Part shown: positions 57,101-64,000 of the stretch, one piece after another | Position numbering within the stretch: position 1 is the stretch's first letter | How the letters are laid out: every line of letters starts with the position of its first letter | Notes under the pieces: model-generated | What the model was told of the DNA's origin: nothing | Seen by the model: the letters and a program-made list of their open reading frames with translations, nothing else | The model's database searches: none | Position numbers and translations under genes: made by a program | Assembly (NCBI GenBank): GCA_905221605.1 | Contig: CAJNDS010000413.1 | Coordinates: forward strand, 410,010-474,009 | Reading direction: 5' to 3' | Length of the DNA stretch: 64,000 bases | Source: Symbiodinium natans | Lineage: Eukaryota > Sar > Dinophyceae > Suessiales > Symbiodiniaceae

Positions 57101-57833
57101 AGTCGATGCTGTCGGTGTGCAGGCCGATGTTGCTCCCGACCCGGAAGCGGGGTGGACACGGTTTGATCTCGGACATGCCTTGCAAATGCTAAGAAGCGTG
57201 CGTGAAGCAGTGGTGCGCAGAACCTTGCGCAAGCTTCACATTCGATGGTATCACTGCAGTAGTGCCAAAATGAAAGCGCTCTTAGCTGCAGCTGGTGTAG
57301 ACTCCAAGATTTTGGCCCTTGTGCCAGAAATTGTTGACACTTGCGCGGTGTGTCGCGCCTGGGCCAGACCAGGGCCGAGTGCAGCGGTATCCACACGCCT
57401 CCCTGTTGCCTTCAACGAGGAAGTCCAAGTTGATCTACTTTTCATAGAACGTAAAACAATCATTCATATGATCGATGTATGTACCCGCTTCACAGTGGCT
57501 CATGTAATTCCCACAAAAGAAACCGATGATCTCTTGACAGCAATACAAAAGTTCTGGGTTGGACTTTATGGTCCACCATCGAAAATAGTTGCTGATCAAG
57601 AAGGAGGTTTAAACTCTCCCGATGCTGCCGCGTGGTTGAGCGCTCGTGAGATTGTCTTAGAGCCAAAGGCCAAATATGCGCACGCAAACGTCGTGGAAAG
57701 GCATCACGAGATCCTGCGAAGGCAGGTGCATTTACTTAAGGATCAGACCTTATCGGATGGAGTTCGGATAAGCTTTGATTCCATCCTTGCAGAAAGTGTG
57801 TTTGCCAAAAAATGCTTTGTTCAGGGTCGGTAA
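54162..57833 (+). CDS. copia-2 methyltransferase-like/2OG-oxygenase/C5-methyltransferase-like/integrase polyprotein
   Basis: 1223 codons; starts at a GTG by convention, and the frame is open upstream, so it is probably joined to ORF1 by frameshift. Residues 1-190: degenerate methyltransferase-like module (VIWVRLGGPNCGTGN near 54, LVVLEANAKN near 90, C-x-C...HIH near 153). Residues 285-450: 2OG/Fe(II)-oxygenase-like domain with H351-R-D353, GGYRGGEIWVE, H423 and R432 (HCTEPWDGQR). Residues 585-800: C5-methyltransferase-like domain with VIELFGGEG (motif I), MSPPCGPFGP with Cys649 (motif IV), LIEQPKGS with Glu698 (motif VI), and CSQNHEH. Then a Cys finger near 830-870, a proline/alanine linker, and integrase: H1026, H1031, C1061, C1064, D1091, D1145, E1179. 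Truncated by a +1 A in an A6 run before the integrase C-terminus. Confidence 0.85.
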   Translation: MVQTAWILNDQGGDRQAVFQALGFTTTHYQHDLHSKGHVRYLLNKLEVEVPSVIWVRLGGPNCGTGNKHDTLRAEHLCSLAERQQRDGRLVVLEANAKNLAWNLRSIQRLVEGLSVTEHAWCAHEKTLGAGSIPCNSLIRVATNGDLHAGFRCKCPQDMTHIHMRKMTDAERTARYSVVLRSLVWTVLQRSVNIPTYTQRTAENARVKANSTAPMHTQPESIYLPKRLQVDGIRTDREDMLVSHAAVDSETMAKRARLDAQYDFQTCLQLLSLCKFVKSARSRAASSDNAHADAGVYVFGLYKHGNYIGVTSRTYEHSELVRYLNAFCKNHFAEAPWTSISLNDNVQLRLHRDSRNLSSSSNQLIGLGGYRGGEIWVETDALVAQTINSKNLVYKQLDDGTVVPGQLVSCKHRMISFSPRLLHCTEPWDGQRITVALYCNRAIVELKGEEVKFLASLGFPCQQTVDQHLQIETLEPGSSFPTEGAIRYKEMLKAGHKPKSKVKRVEQHKDDLGDCLDSILACVECTGWTASLLGSVSETATSLNAVPFSNLSGLYFFWGNRRDSPPDSSVTESFPLTREAQRGAVIHVIELFGGEGRTSYLCSKLYGLNTGENYDAVNGYDLSDPKELNAVLNYIAQNKPLVVVMSPPCGPFGPISRLNRVINPQTWQNSRREGSHLAAVCAKVAEIQIAANRHYLIEQPKGSDLWKLPEWTSLAAKHPPFKVSFDQCMLGLRMPVHPFLPIRKPTEVWASHQYLIARLQDKQCSQNHEHAGVSRLSDRKFGIPSSLAQVWPLKFCKAIAVGIADLAAGAFASMFPSASSSSADTRALECPGCRWHKRKDDPTHIRVGDCKYPGVEPKIWGCVGCKNSRPRVHADHTLDDTCQWAVARSMPEGAVRERMGQHPRDPRIASAREPTAAARLSSERSRKPSRGGRENSGGSGPARRDGVAQVVEGGAGPSAPAIPVVDVAPVAADVAAADGVVDAVGVQADVAPDPEAGWTRFDLGHALQMLRSVREAVVRRTLRKLHIRWYHCSSAKMKALLAAAGVDSKILALVPEIVDTCAVCRAWARPGPSAAVSTRLPVAFNEEVQVDLLFIERKTIIHMIDVCTRFTVAHVIPTKETDDLLTAIQKFWVGLYGPPSKIVADQEGGLNSPDAAAWLSAREIVLEPKAKYAHANVVERHHEILRRQVHLLKDQTLSDGVRISFDSILAESVFAKKCFVQGR

Positions 57834-60759
57834 CATGACGCCTTACCAAGCCTTGTATGGAAGGATTCCTCCTCTGTACGACGTCCTAACAGCCGAACAC
57901 GGTCAATCCATCAGCGACGCCAACGCAGATGTGTTGAGAAACCGGGCCATACAAGCTATGGTTCAAGCAACTGCTGAGGCTAAGATGGGCAGAGCTGATC
58001 GCACGAAGACTCGGGCAGCAGCAGAACTTCTTGAACTGGCAATCGGGGATCAAGTTGACATTTTTAGAAAAGGTAACACGAAGGATGTCGCCGGTTGGTT
58101 TGGCCCCGGTGTGGTTTGTGACCTAACGCAATTGTCAGAGGGACAAGTAAATGTTAGGTTTCAGGGTAAGGTTTTGCTGTGTAGAATCCAAGACATAAGG
58201 AGATCCCTAATGTTCACGGTGTTTTTGGCTAGAGAATCCAGCAACTCGCCTGTGTCCGTCATGCGTGAGGCCGCCGAGTCTCATGACAAAATGGCTGTAA
58301 GGATAGGTTGGTTTAAACAAAATGGAAAATGGCGCGCACTAGAATCAAACCCCAAATATCCCCGTGAAATTATTGCAGGATTGCACCTCGCCGCGTGCAA
58401 TTTGCATTTCAACGGAGTAGTTTCCATGAGGTTTGGTTGTAACGTGAACTCTTTGTCGGGGGTGATGTGTGACGAAAGTCTGTTAATATGGTGGAACCGA
58501 GGAAAGCAGGGTGAATGGTTTCATGCGTTCATTTCAGGCACACAAAGCGTGAACTTTGAGCGGCTCTGCTCGAAGGAACTTTCCAATGTTGCCTTTCTGC
58601 AGTTTTTCTCTGAGGACTCAGAGTCTGTAGCCGTGCTGCGTGAAACGGTCGTTGAGGTTCCCAATCTCGGCGGCGTGTACGAGCCAGCGCTTCCACCGTT
58701 GAGGGATGTCACAGAACAAGTAGAGAGAAGGAGAGCACTCAGACAGCTGCAGGATGCTGTGCCAGTCAATGCCCCTGAGGAGTATGACATCGGCACTCCC
58801 ACGGATGAGCAGTCCGAAGAACAGCAAATGTCTGAAACTTCCTCTAGCCTTCAGTCAGACTTTCCCATATATCAAGCCTCGCCTCCAGAGGTATGCGTTG
58901 ATGCTGCGCCTGAAGCAGTATTTCTATATGAACACGATGATTTCTATTCCGAGCCACCGCAGTTAGCCTTCGATGAGCGCAGCGCAAAGTTCCTCAGCAC
59001 GTTTGAACAAAAACTGCAAGCAAACGAAATGGTAGTGTTTAATTTTGCATCTACGCAAACTGCAGTCATCGAACGTGTGAACAACATAATCACGCGTGCA
59101 GAGGCGCTCGCCAACGTGGATCGCTGTCGCGAAGCAATGGTAAAGGAGTTGTTGAGGTGGCACAAACATGACGCGTGGCGCCGCGGACCTAGAAGCAGTG
59201 CAACAAATCCTTTAACTAGCAAGTGGGTTTTAAAATGGAAAAACATGTCCGGTGTCAGGGATGTGAAGGCAAGACTAGTCGCGCAGGGTTTTAAGGACTT
59301 GCAGTCCGTGGAAAACTATTCCCCTACGACGTCTAGGTGGGGTCAGCGTTTATTGACAGTGCTAGCTGTTCAATTTAATTGGAAGGTGGCCTCTGCTGAC
59401 GTGTCGGAGGCGTTTCTCAGAGGGCTAACCTTTGAAGAGCTTCACAAGACTGGTCATGATGCAGTCTTGCGCGAAGTTCAGCTGATACTGCCAGCTGGCT
59501 CTCTTGAGCTGGTAAAATCACTCCCTGGAATGTCGGATTTTGATCCAAGCACCGAAGTTTTACATCTCTTGAAGCCTGGTTTCGGTTTGAAGGATGCACC
59601 CAGATTATGGAACCTGGCACTCCAGAAAGTGCTGAAGAAACTTGGTCTGGTTGCAACTCAGGCAGATCCGCAGTTTTTCATTCGTCACAATGAGCATGGA
59701 CAACTGGTGTTGGCCATGACGACTCACGTTGATGATCTTAAAATTACGGGCCATGATGCCGAAATTGCCAAAGTCATCAAGGGGTTAGAAGAAGCTTTCG
59801 ACACACTGAAACTTGAATACGACAATTTCGAGCATTTGGGACTTAGGCACACCCTCAACAAGGATATGTCTAGATCCATAAGCCAAAACCACTATATTGC
59901 TGAACTCAAACCAATTGCGGACGCCGATATTCGCTTGATGAATCCCGAACAAGCTGTGGACGACACTCTTAAAGCTCAGTTTCAATCCCTTTTGGGCGGT
60001 GTAGCATGGGTAGCGCAGACACGCCCTGATGCTGCTGTCTTCATATCCGCATTGCAGAGAAAACTTAAGGAGCCAACAGCTAAAGATGTCCTCAATCTCA
60101 ACCGTGTCTTGAAGTACCTCAAAGTGAAACCCTTAAGTCTTACCTTCAAGCGTGTTGAAAGACCATGGAGGCTTGTCGCTAGCAGCGATTCAGGATTTAA
60201 GGGAGAGGGGCAGGACTGTTTAGCTGTTCGTTCGGGCATAATAGGGTTGATTGATAGAGAGGGGCCGGTTAGGGGCGAAAACACACTACAGATCTTGGAA
60301 TTCGTTTCGAAAAAGCAGTCGAAAGTCTGTCGTTCCACGTTTGCCGCTGAGTTGCACAGCGCCTTGGATCTGTCAGGCCTTGCTTTAACAATCAACAGCG
60401 TTATGACCGAAGTGCTTCAAGGACCGTGCAGCGCAACGAAGCTGCTTGAAAAGCAGGAGTCTATGAGCCACGCATTGCAAGTCAGCCTGGTCATCGACGC
60501 CTTGTCCGTGTATACCTCAGCAGCGGGTGAAGAGACCACATGCACAGATCAAACCATGTTGCTCCATATGCTGTCGTTGCGGCAATTGCTACGCACCAGC
60601 ATACAAAGACTTGTGTGGTGCGACACCAGATACTTGGTATGCGATGGGTTGAATAAGGGTGTTGTAGATAGGCAGCCCTTAAGACTTTTGGCCGAGCAGG
60701 GTCTTTGGAAGATAGATGCAGAGATGAAGCAACACTGCGTTGCTGGTCGTCAAGCTTGA
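57775..60759 (+). CDS. copia-2 integrase C-terminus, reverse transcriptase and RNase H
   Basis: 994 codons. The first 35 residues repeat integrase sequence in the correct frame after the A-run shift (NMTPYQALYGRIPP). GDQVDIFRKGNTKDVAGWFG near 100 is the integrase C-terminal fold. Reverse transcriptase lies at about 470-760: KARLVAQGF, ASADVSEAFLRG (palm A), LLKPGFGLKDAPRLW, and THVDDLKI with D653/D654 (His replaces the usual Tyr of YVDD). RNase H: SSDSGF (D805), STFAAELHSA (E859), LVIDALSVY (D908). All catalytic acids are present. It makes cDNA from element RNA. Confidence 0.93.
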   Translation: MIPSLQKVCLPKNALFRVGNMTPYQALYGRIPPLYDVLTAEHGQSISDANADVLRNRAIQAMVQATAEAKMGRADRTKTRAAAELLELAIGDQVDIFRKGNTKDVAGWFGPGVVCDLTQLSEGQVNVRFQGKVLLCRIQDIRRSLMFTVFLARESSNSPVSVMREAAESHDKMAVRIGWFKQNGKWRALESNPKYPREIIAGLHLAACNLHFNGVVSMRFGCNVNSLSGVMCDESLLIWWNRGKQGEWFHAFISGTQSVNFERLCSKELSNVAFLQFFSEDSESVAVLRETVVEVPNLGGVYEPALPPLRDVTEQVERRRALRQLQDAVPVNAPEEYDIGTPTDEQSEEQQMSETSSSLQSDFPIYQASPPEVCVDAAPEAVFLYEHDDFYSEPPQLAFDERSAKFLSTFEQKLQANEMVVFNFASTQTAVIERVNNIITRAEALANVDRCREAMVKELLRWHKHDAWRRGPRSSATNPLTSKWVLKWKNMSGVRDVKARLVAQGFKDLQSVENYSPTTSRWGQRLLTVLAVQFNWKVASADVSEAFLRGLTFEELHKTGHDAVLREVQLILPAGSLELVKSLPGMSDFDPSTEVLHLLKPGFGLKDAPRLWNLALQKVLKKLGLVATQADPQFFIRHNEHGQLVLAMTTHVDDLKITGHDAEIAKVIKGLEEAFDTLKLEYDNFEHLGLRHTLNKDMSRSISQNHYIAELKPIADADIRLMNPEQAVDDTLKAQFQSLLGGVAWVAQTRPDAAVFISALQRKLKEPTAKDVLNLNRVLKYLKVKPLSLTFKRVERPWRLVASSDSGFKGEGQDCLAVRSGIIGLIDREGPVRGENTLQILEFVSKKQSKVCRSTFAAELHSALDLSGLALTINSVMTEVLQGPCSATKLLEKQESMSHALQVSLVIDALSVYTSAAGEETTCTDQTMLLHMLSLRQLLRTSIQRLVWCDTRYLVCDGLNKGVVDRQPLRLLAEQGLWKIDAEMKQHCVAGRQA

Positions 60760-60888
60760 TCGCCAACTGACCGCGCTCAGTCATCCACTGTCTCCTTCGC
60801 CTGCCTTTCTGTTGCACATTCCAATTGCCATCATGCCTTTCCAGAAGGTTGGTCAGCCCCACACGCAAAGCGTGGCACACACAACCCG
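60760..60888 (+). other. copia-2 3' untranslated region
   Basis: 129 bases between the RNase H stop and the 3' LTR. No polypurine tract is evident next to the LTR (the last bases are CACACACAACCCG), so plus-strand priming would use an atypical site. Confidence 0.6.
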
Positions 60889-61214
60889 AGTTCAAAGGTA
60901 GGTTCCCCGATGACTCCGAGGTACACTGGCCATCGACAGTATCTTCTTCTTCTTTAACTTCCACTCGTGTCTTTGGCCGCTGCATTCAAGCCTCGAGGCA
61001 GTATAGATAATTAACGACCATCAGGTACGCATATTGCGAATTGGATCTCTGAAGACATTTTGTCCATTGATCATCTTGCTGGACTGAACATACTTTTAGT
61101 GCAGTGACTGAAGAATGCATCGCAGAGCTACCGCCATGGAAAAGGGAATCGCTGCTTGTGAACGTGATGTTCGCCTTGATCGTGGAGTGTCAGACAGGAA
61201 TCGCAATCTCAACT
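60889..61214 (+). repeat. 3' LTR of copia-2
   Basis: Identical to 50,529-50,854. ORFs in it duplicate the Gag start and are not separate genes. Confidence 0.95.
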
Positions 61215-61225
61215 GATCTGAGGCT

Positions 61226-61290
61226 CTACTTGGAGGTTCATGGTACTTACTCACCCAAGTATAGCTGTACTTACAACCAAGCCTCCCAGG
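61226..61290. mobile_element. Hairpin element, family B (left half)
   Basis: CTACTTGGAGGTTCATGGTA then CTTACTCACC; the right arm is missing. It may have been cut by earlier rearrangement. Confidence 0.5.
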
Positions 61291-61462
61291 CACTAGTGTT
61301 TGGGGCTGAGGGTTCCCAATCACTACCCCTACCGACGTCAATGGCTGTCGTCCCAAAACCCCGACACTCTTGAGGGTTTAGTGTAGGGTTAGAGGGTTTA
61401 GGGTTTAGGAGCAGAGGGTTTAGGGTTTAGGGTTAGAGGGTTTAGGGTTTAGGGCTTCGGAG

Positions 61463-61549
61463 GGTTTCCGGGGCGAGAGGTACTTCTTCACGGTTCGCCT
61501 CAGCCGCGTCGCGCCGTCGCTGGCGTCGCCGCAGCGCGGAAAGCGCCCG
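61463..61549 (+). CDS. Exon candidate, chain 3 of 4
   Basis: CTTCGGAG| acceptor after TTTAGGG tracts (61,372-61,455), then GFRGERYFFTVRLSRVAPSL and ASPQRGKRP to a GT donor (CCCG|GTGGAG). 29 codons, phase 0 in and out, matching its neighbours. If the donor is skipped the frame stays open (VEEAGLIW). Well-formed beta-strand-like sequence; family unknown. Confidence 0.45.
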
Positions 61550-62385
61550 GTGGAGGAGGCCGGCCTAATATGGGGGTCGGATTAATTTTGAATATTCTTC
61601 CCTGCTGGTTCCTATTAAAATCATACTTTATTGCCCCACCCCCCCTCCCAATAACCCTGTTCTTATTATCAAGGCCCCTATAGTAGTGAGATTAGAGTTG
61701 AAGGTCTACCCTAGGCTAAGGGTAGTTTCATATGGCCCCTAGCCACCTTTGCAGGGCTCCGATGTATGGGCCCTTAGTTGATGTAGGGTATATAAGGGGT
61801 GTATAGGTTTAGAGTCGAAGGTGTACCCTAAACCCTATAGTGTGTGCTTAGTGAGTTTTTCACGGCTTTGGTGCACGGTCAGGGTCCAAATACCAGGGTT
61901 CCCTTACTACCCCCCCCCCCCCCCCTTCTAGGTTCCCCCCCAGAATTAAGGCCATTTCGGGGTTATTTAAGGGGGGAACCTAGGCGGGGGGGGGGGGGGG
62001 GGTGGTAGGGAACCCATGATGCAGGGTCCCTATGGTTTGGGCTTGTGGGGCATCATCTTGAAATCCTGGATAAAAACGTTCGCTCTCGTGGAAATTGTAT
62101 CAAGATGTGCATGAGTCCATTCATATGAGGGTTTCCGAATTTAGGGGTGCACCTTCTTGGGGTCCATAATGTACGGGTATCCTACAATTTGAGGGGTCGA
62201 TGTTGGGGGTCCCTTATTTGCATAAACCCCCATACTGTATAATTAACCTTTGGTAGTGAGAGTACTGGTAACATTATCTGTTTGGGCTTCCTTTGGGTCC
62301 TGTGGAAGGAATACCGGATGGTAGATAAACCCTAAACCTTAAACCCTAAACCCTAGATAGAGACCCTGGCTGTCAGGATCAACAG
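61550..62385. other. Hairpin families H, A and G
   Basis: Family H at about 61,720-61,805 (ATGGGCCCTTAGTTGATGTA). A full family A hairpin at 61,906-62,011, with GGTTCCC...CCTAGGTTCCCCC and its complement flanked by C16 and G18 runs. Family G at 62,125-62,232. A short CCCTAAA tract at 62,328-62,355 precedes the next exon candidate. Confidence 0.65.
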
Positions 62386-62460
62386 GACTCTTCTGGCCAG
62401 CGCAACGTGCGCCCTCGGACGGAGGACCTGGCCTGCGGACCGTGTCTGGGCTCGGGCTGA
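62386..62460 (+). CDS. Terminal exon candidate, chain 4 of 4
   Basis: CAACAG| acceptor, then DSSGQRNVRPRTEDLACGPC and LGSG before TGA (62,458-62,460). Phase 0 in, consistent with the preceding candidate. Family unknown. Confidence 0.42.
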   Translation, partial: DSSGQRNVRPRTEDLACGPCLGSG

Positions 62461-63298
62461 AGGAGGGCCCCTAAACTTTTAGGTCCAGCCTAAACCCCAA
62501 GCCCTGTAGACCACCTTGAACCCACAATAATTTCAGAACCCTTAGCCCAAAACCCTTCTACCTTCGCTCCTAAGCCCTAAACCCTACTTCAGACACTAGA
62601 CCCCCAAAATCCCAGAACCCTAAGCCTGCAGCTTTCGCACTTTGAGCCCTTTAAACCCTAAAGCCTAAACCCTAAAGCCTAAACCCTACATGGCAAGGCA
62701 AGAACCCGGGACTGGTTTTCAACCCTCCTGATTGGCCCATATCAGCCTCTGAAAAGGGCCCACAAACCTAGACCCCCAAAACCCTGAAACCTTGAGGGGT
62801 TGCCTAGAACCCACATCTTGGGTCTCCGGCCCTCAGCCCCCCAAACCTTACCTGGGGAGGCCCTGGGGATACTTGGGTGTGTGTATGTATATATCTTGAT
62901 TTGTTTAGAAAGAGAGGGTTTAGGGCGTTTAGGGCTTAGGTTTTAATTAGAGCTTTTGCGATATTTTCTCTTTTGCCTGTTGGGAGGATCATGTTCAGGC
63001 CTGTTTTCAGAATATTCAAGGGGCCGGCCTAGAAAGCCCAAACGCCAAACAATTCCAAGCAGCACCCTAAGCCCTAAACTACGTTGCAAAACTCCAGTTG
63101 GCCCCCAGAATTCTCGTGCCCCCCCCCCCGCCCGCTCCCCCCCAAGTTGTGAGACCCTAAGCCCGAAGCTCTACGCCCGAAGCCAAAAGCCCTGCGCCCT
63201 AAGCCCTAAGCCCTAAGCCCTAAACCCTAAACCCCACTCCTAAAAGAGGGAGGCTTGGGGTTTAGGGTTTAGGGCTTGGCGACTCGACTCCTCGCCAG
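62461..63298. other. Degenerate CCCTAAA words and unique sequence
   Basis: Scattered CCCTAAA/CCCTAAG heptamers (62,575-62,690; 63,185-63,235), a poly-C/G-rich patch near 63,120, and an 86-codon open frame at 62,956-63,216 that runs into the repeats and has no domain. A TTTAGGG tract at 63,256-63,275 precedes the next candidate. Confidence 0.5.
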
Positions 63299-63364
63299 GA
63301 GAGTGCGGCCGGCCAAGAGGTTGCTGAGCAGCCGGTTCACGAGGCGCCCATGGTTGGGGTCTGA
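63299..63364 (+). CDS. Candidate terminal exon
   Basis: CTCGCCAG| acceptor, then ESAAGQEVAEQPVHEAPMVG and V before TGA (63,362-63,364). Composition (E/A/V/Q) is typical of a disordered C-terminus. It would belong to a different gene from the chain ending at 62,460. Family unknown. Confidence 0.42.
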   Translation, partial: ESAAGQEVAEQPVHEAPMVGV

Positions 63365-63677
63365 GCTGTCTCCAAACCCTAGAATTCCTAGAACACAGCA
63401 TAGGATACGCTAGTTGTAGGCCTCCTTGAGGGTAGAACGCCCAAACCACTCGGGTGATTCGGGACCTAGAAGCCCTTAACCCTCAGGAGAGGCCTGCTCG
63501 GTGTATTGCCTTTGTGGCGTTCTTTCCGCGACCCGATTTCAGGTGGCCAGCGTGATTCGGGGCAATTGAAATCCCTGAGTCACCTTGAAGCAACACATCT
63601 GGGTAGGCTCTTTGGGCAAACTTTTTTTAGAGGAAAGGGCCAAGCCAGTTAAGGATCCGGAATGCAATTCAAGGTGA

Positions 63678-63990
63678 CCCTAAACCCTAAACCCTAAACC
63701 CTAAACCCTAAACCCTAAACCCTAAACCCTAAACCCTAAACCCTAAACCCTAAATGAAGGCCCATTAAGGGTTCTTGCGCGCCCAAACGGGGGCTTGGGG
63801 TTCAGGATTTCGGGAAGCCCTCACAAGGTATGGGGGTCAGCGAAGCCCTAACCTTGAAACACCAGTATAGATAAGGTTTAAATATAGGGTTTAGGTTTAG
63901 GGTTTATAGGGTTTAGGGTTTAGGGTTTAGGGTTTAGGGTGTAGGGTTTAGGGTTTAGGGTTCAGAGTTCAGGGTTCAGGGTTTAGAGGT
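63678..63990. repeat. CCCTAAA array then TTTAGGG array
   Basis: Perfect CCCTAAA heptamers at 63,678-63,752 and mixed TTTAGGG at 63,875-63,990, in convergent orientation around about 120 bases of unique sequence. No gene seen between them. Confidence 0.88.
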
Positions 63991-64000
63991 GATTACTGGA

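Larger units (their letters stand above)
50524..61219 (+). mobile_element. Complete Ty1/copia retrotransposon with DNA-modification modules (copia-2)
   Basis: Plus-strand element with a perfect 5-bp target duplication GATCT (50,524-50,528; 61,215-61,219) and two identical 326-bp LTRs. Three long ORFs: Gag-protease, then methyltransferase-like/oxygenase/methyltransferase/integrase, then integrase tail/reverse transcriptase/RNase H. They are in different frames. The ORF2/ORF3 break is one extra A in an A6 run (57,807-57,812). Identical LTRs imply a recent insertion. Order integrase before reverse transcriptase defines Ty1/copia. Confidence 0.96.

Noticed and set aside
62956-63216. 86-codon ORF
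   Set aside because: Its second half translates CCCTAAG repeats; no domain and no splice support.
1-64000. tRNA, rRNA and snRNA genes
   Set aside because: No cloverleaf with A and B boxes, no rRNA core sequence and no snRNA motif was recognised by eye on either strand.
1-64000. Chromosome end (true telomere)
   Set aside because: Arrays occur in both orientations, are short, and are embedded in unique sequence and transposons throughout, so they are interstitial.

Overview
The window looks like nuclear DNA of a dinoflagellate, most likely from the Symbiodiniaceae. Five observations support this. (1) Plant/alveolate-type telomeric repeats (TTTAGGG/CCCTAAA) occur as dozens of interstitial arrays. 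(2) Small GC-rich exon-like islands have AG|G acceptors and GT, GC or GA donors. (3) Many families of short hairpin (inverted-repeat) elements are present. (4) Two Ty1/copia elements carry methyltransferase-like and 2-oxoglutarate-oxygenase-like modules, which I associate with dinoflagellate copia polyproteins. (5) No compact bacterial-type operons, rRNA or tRNA genes were seen. The genus is an inference; another alveolate with TTTAGGG telomeres is not excluded.

Layout. 1-16.4 kb: interstitial telomeric arrays, variant arrays (CTTAGGG, CCCCCTAAA, TTTGGGG), hairpin elements of several families, and about a dozen short islands that read like + strand exons. 16,375-26,261: a complete Ty1/copia retrotransposon on the minus strand, with identical 226-bp LTRs, a GTTTA target duplication, a copia-type half-tRNA-iMet primer site and several reading-frame breaks. 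26.3-27.3 kb: three consecutive exon candidates; the intron between the first two is largely a hairpin element. 27.6-34.3 kb: a minus-strand LINE with apurinic-type endonuclease, RNase H placed before the reverse transcriptase, and a gag-like ORF1. It is peppered with a decamer, CYACTCCGCC on its sense strand. 34.3-39.4 kb: arrays, hairpins and further exon candidates. 39.4-45.8 kb: a satellite block (AT-rich 9-mer palindromes with a 100-N gap, a 31-bp array, a 55-bp array, and pyrimidine-rich tandem duplications), bounded by inverted copies of a 30-bp sequence. 45.8-50.5 kb: arrays and exon candidates. 50,524-61,219: a second complete Ty1/copia element on the plus strand with identical 326-bp LTRs and a GATCT target duplication. 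61.2-64 kb: further exon candidates and hairpins.

Most notable system. The second copia element (middle ORF, 54,162-57,833) encodes a degenerate methyltransferase-like module, then a 2-oxoglutarate/Fe(II) oxygenase-like domain with H-x-D, H and R in place, then a second C5-methyltransferase-like domain with FGGEG, PPC and EQP motifs, all ahead of the integrase. The minus-strand copia element has the same two modules, but its methyltransferase-like domain has lost the PPC motif and its oxygenase lies after the integrase and is split by a frameshift. A mobile element that could both write and oxidise DNA base marks is of interest in a lineage whose DNA is rich in hydroxymethyluracil.

Host genes. 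No complete host gene can be assembled by eye. The exon islands lie on the + strand, and four chains keep reading-frame phase across introns (4,411-6,168; 12,748-13,429; 26,632-27,234; 49,649-62,460). The last chain would place the second copia element inside an intron. The usual arrangement is CCCTAAA array, exon, TTTAGGG array, so telomeric repeats may supply intron ends. All exon calls are provisional and need transcript evidence.
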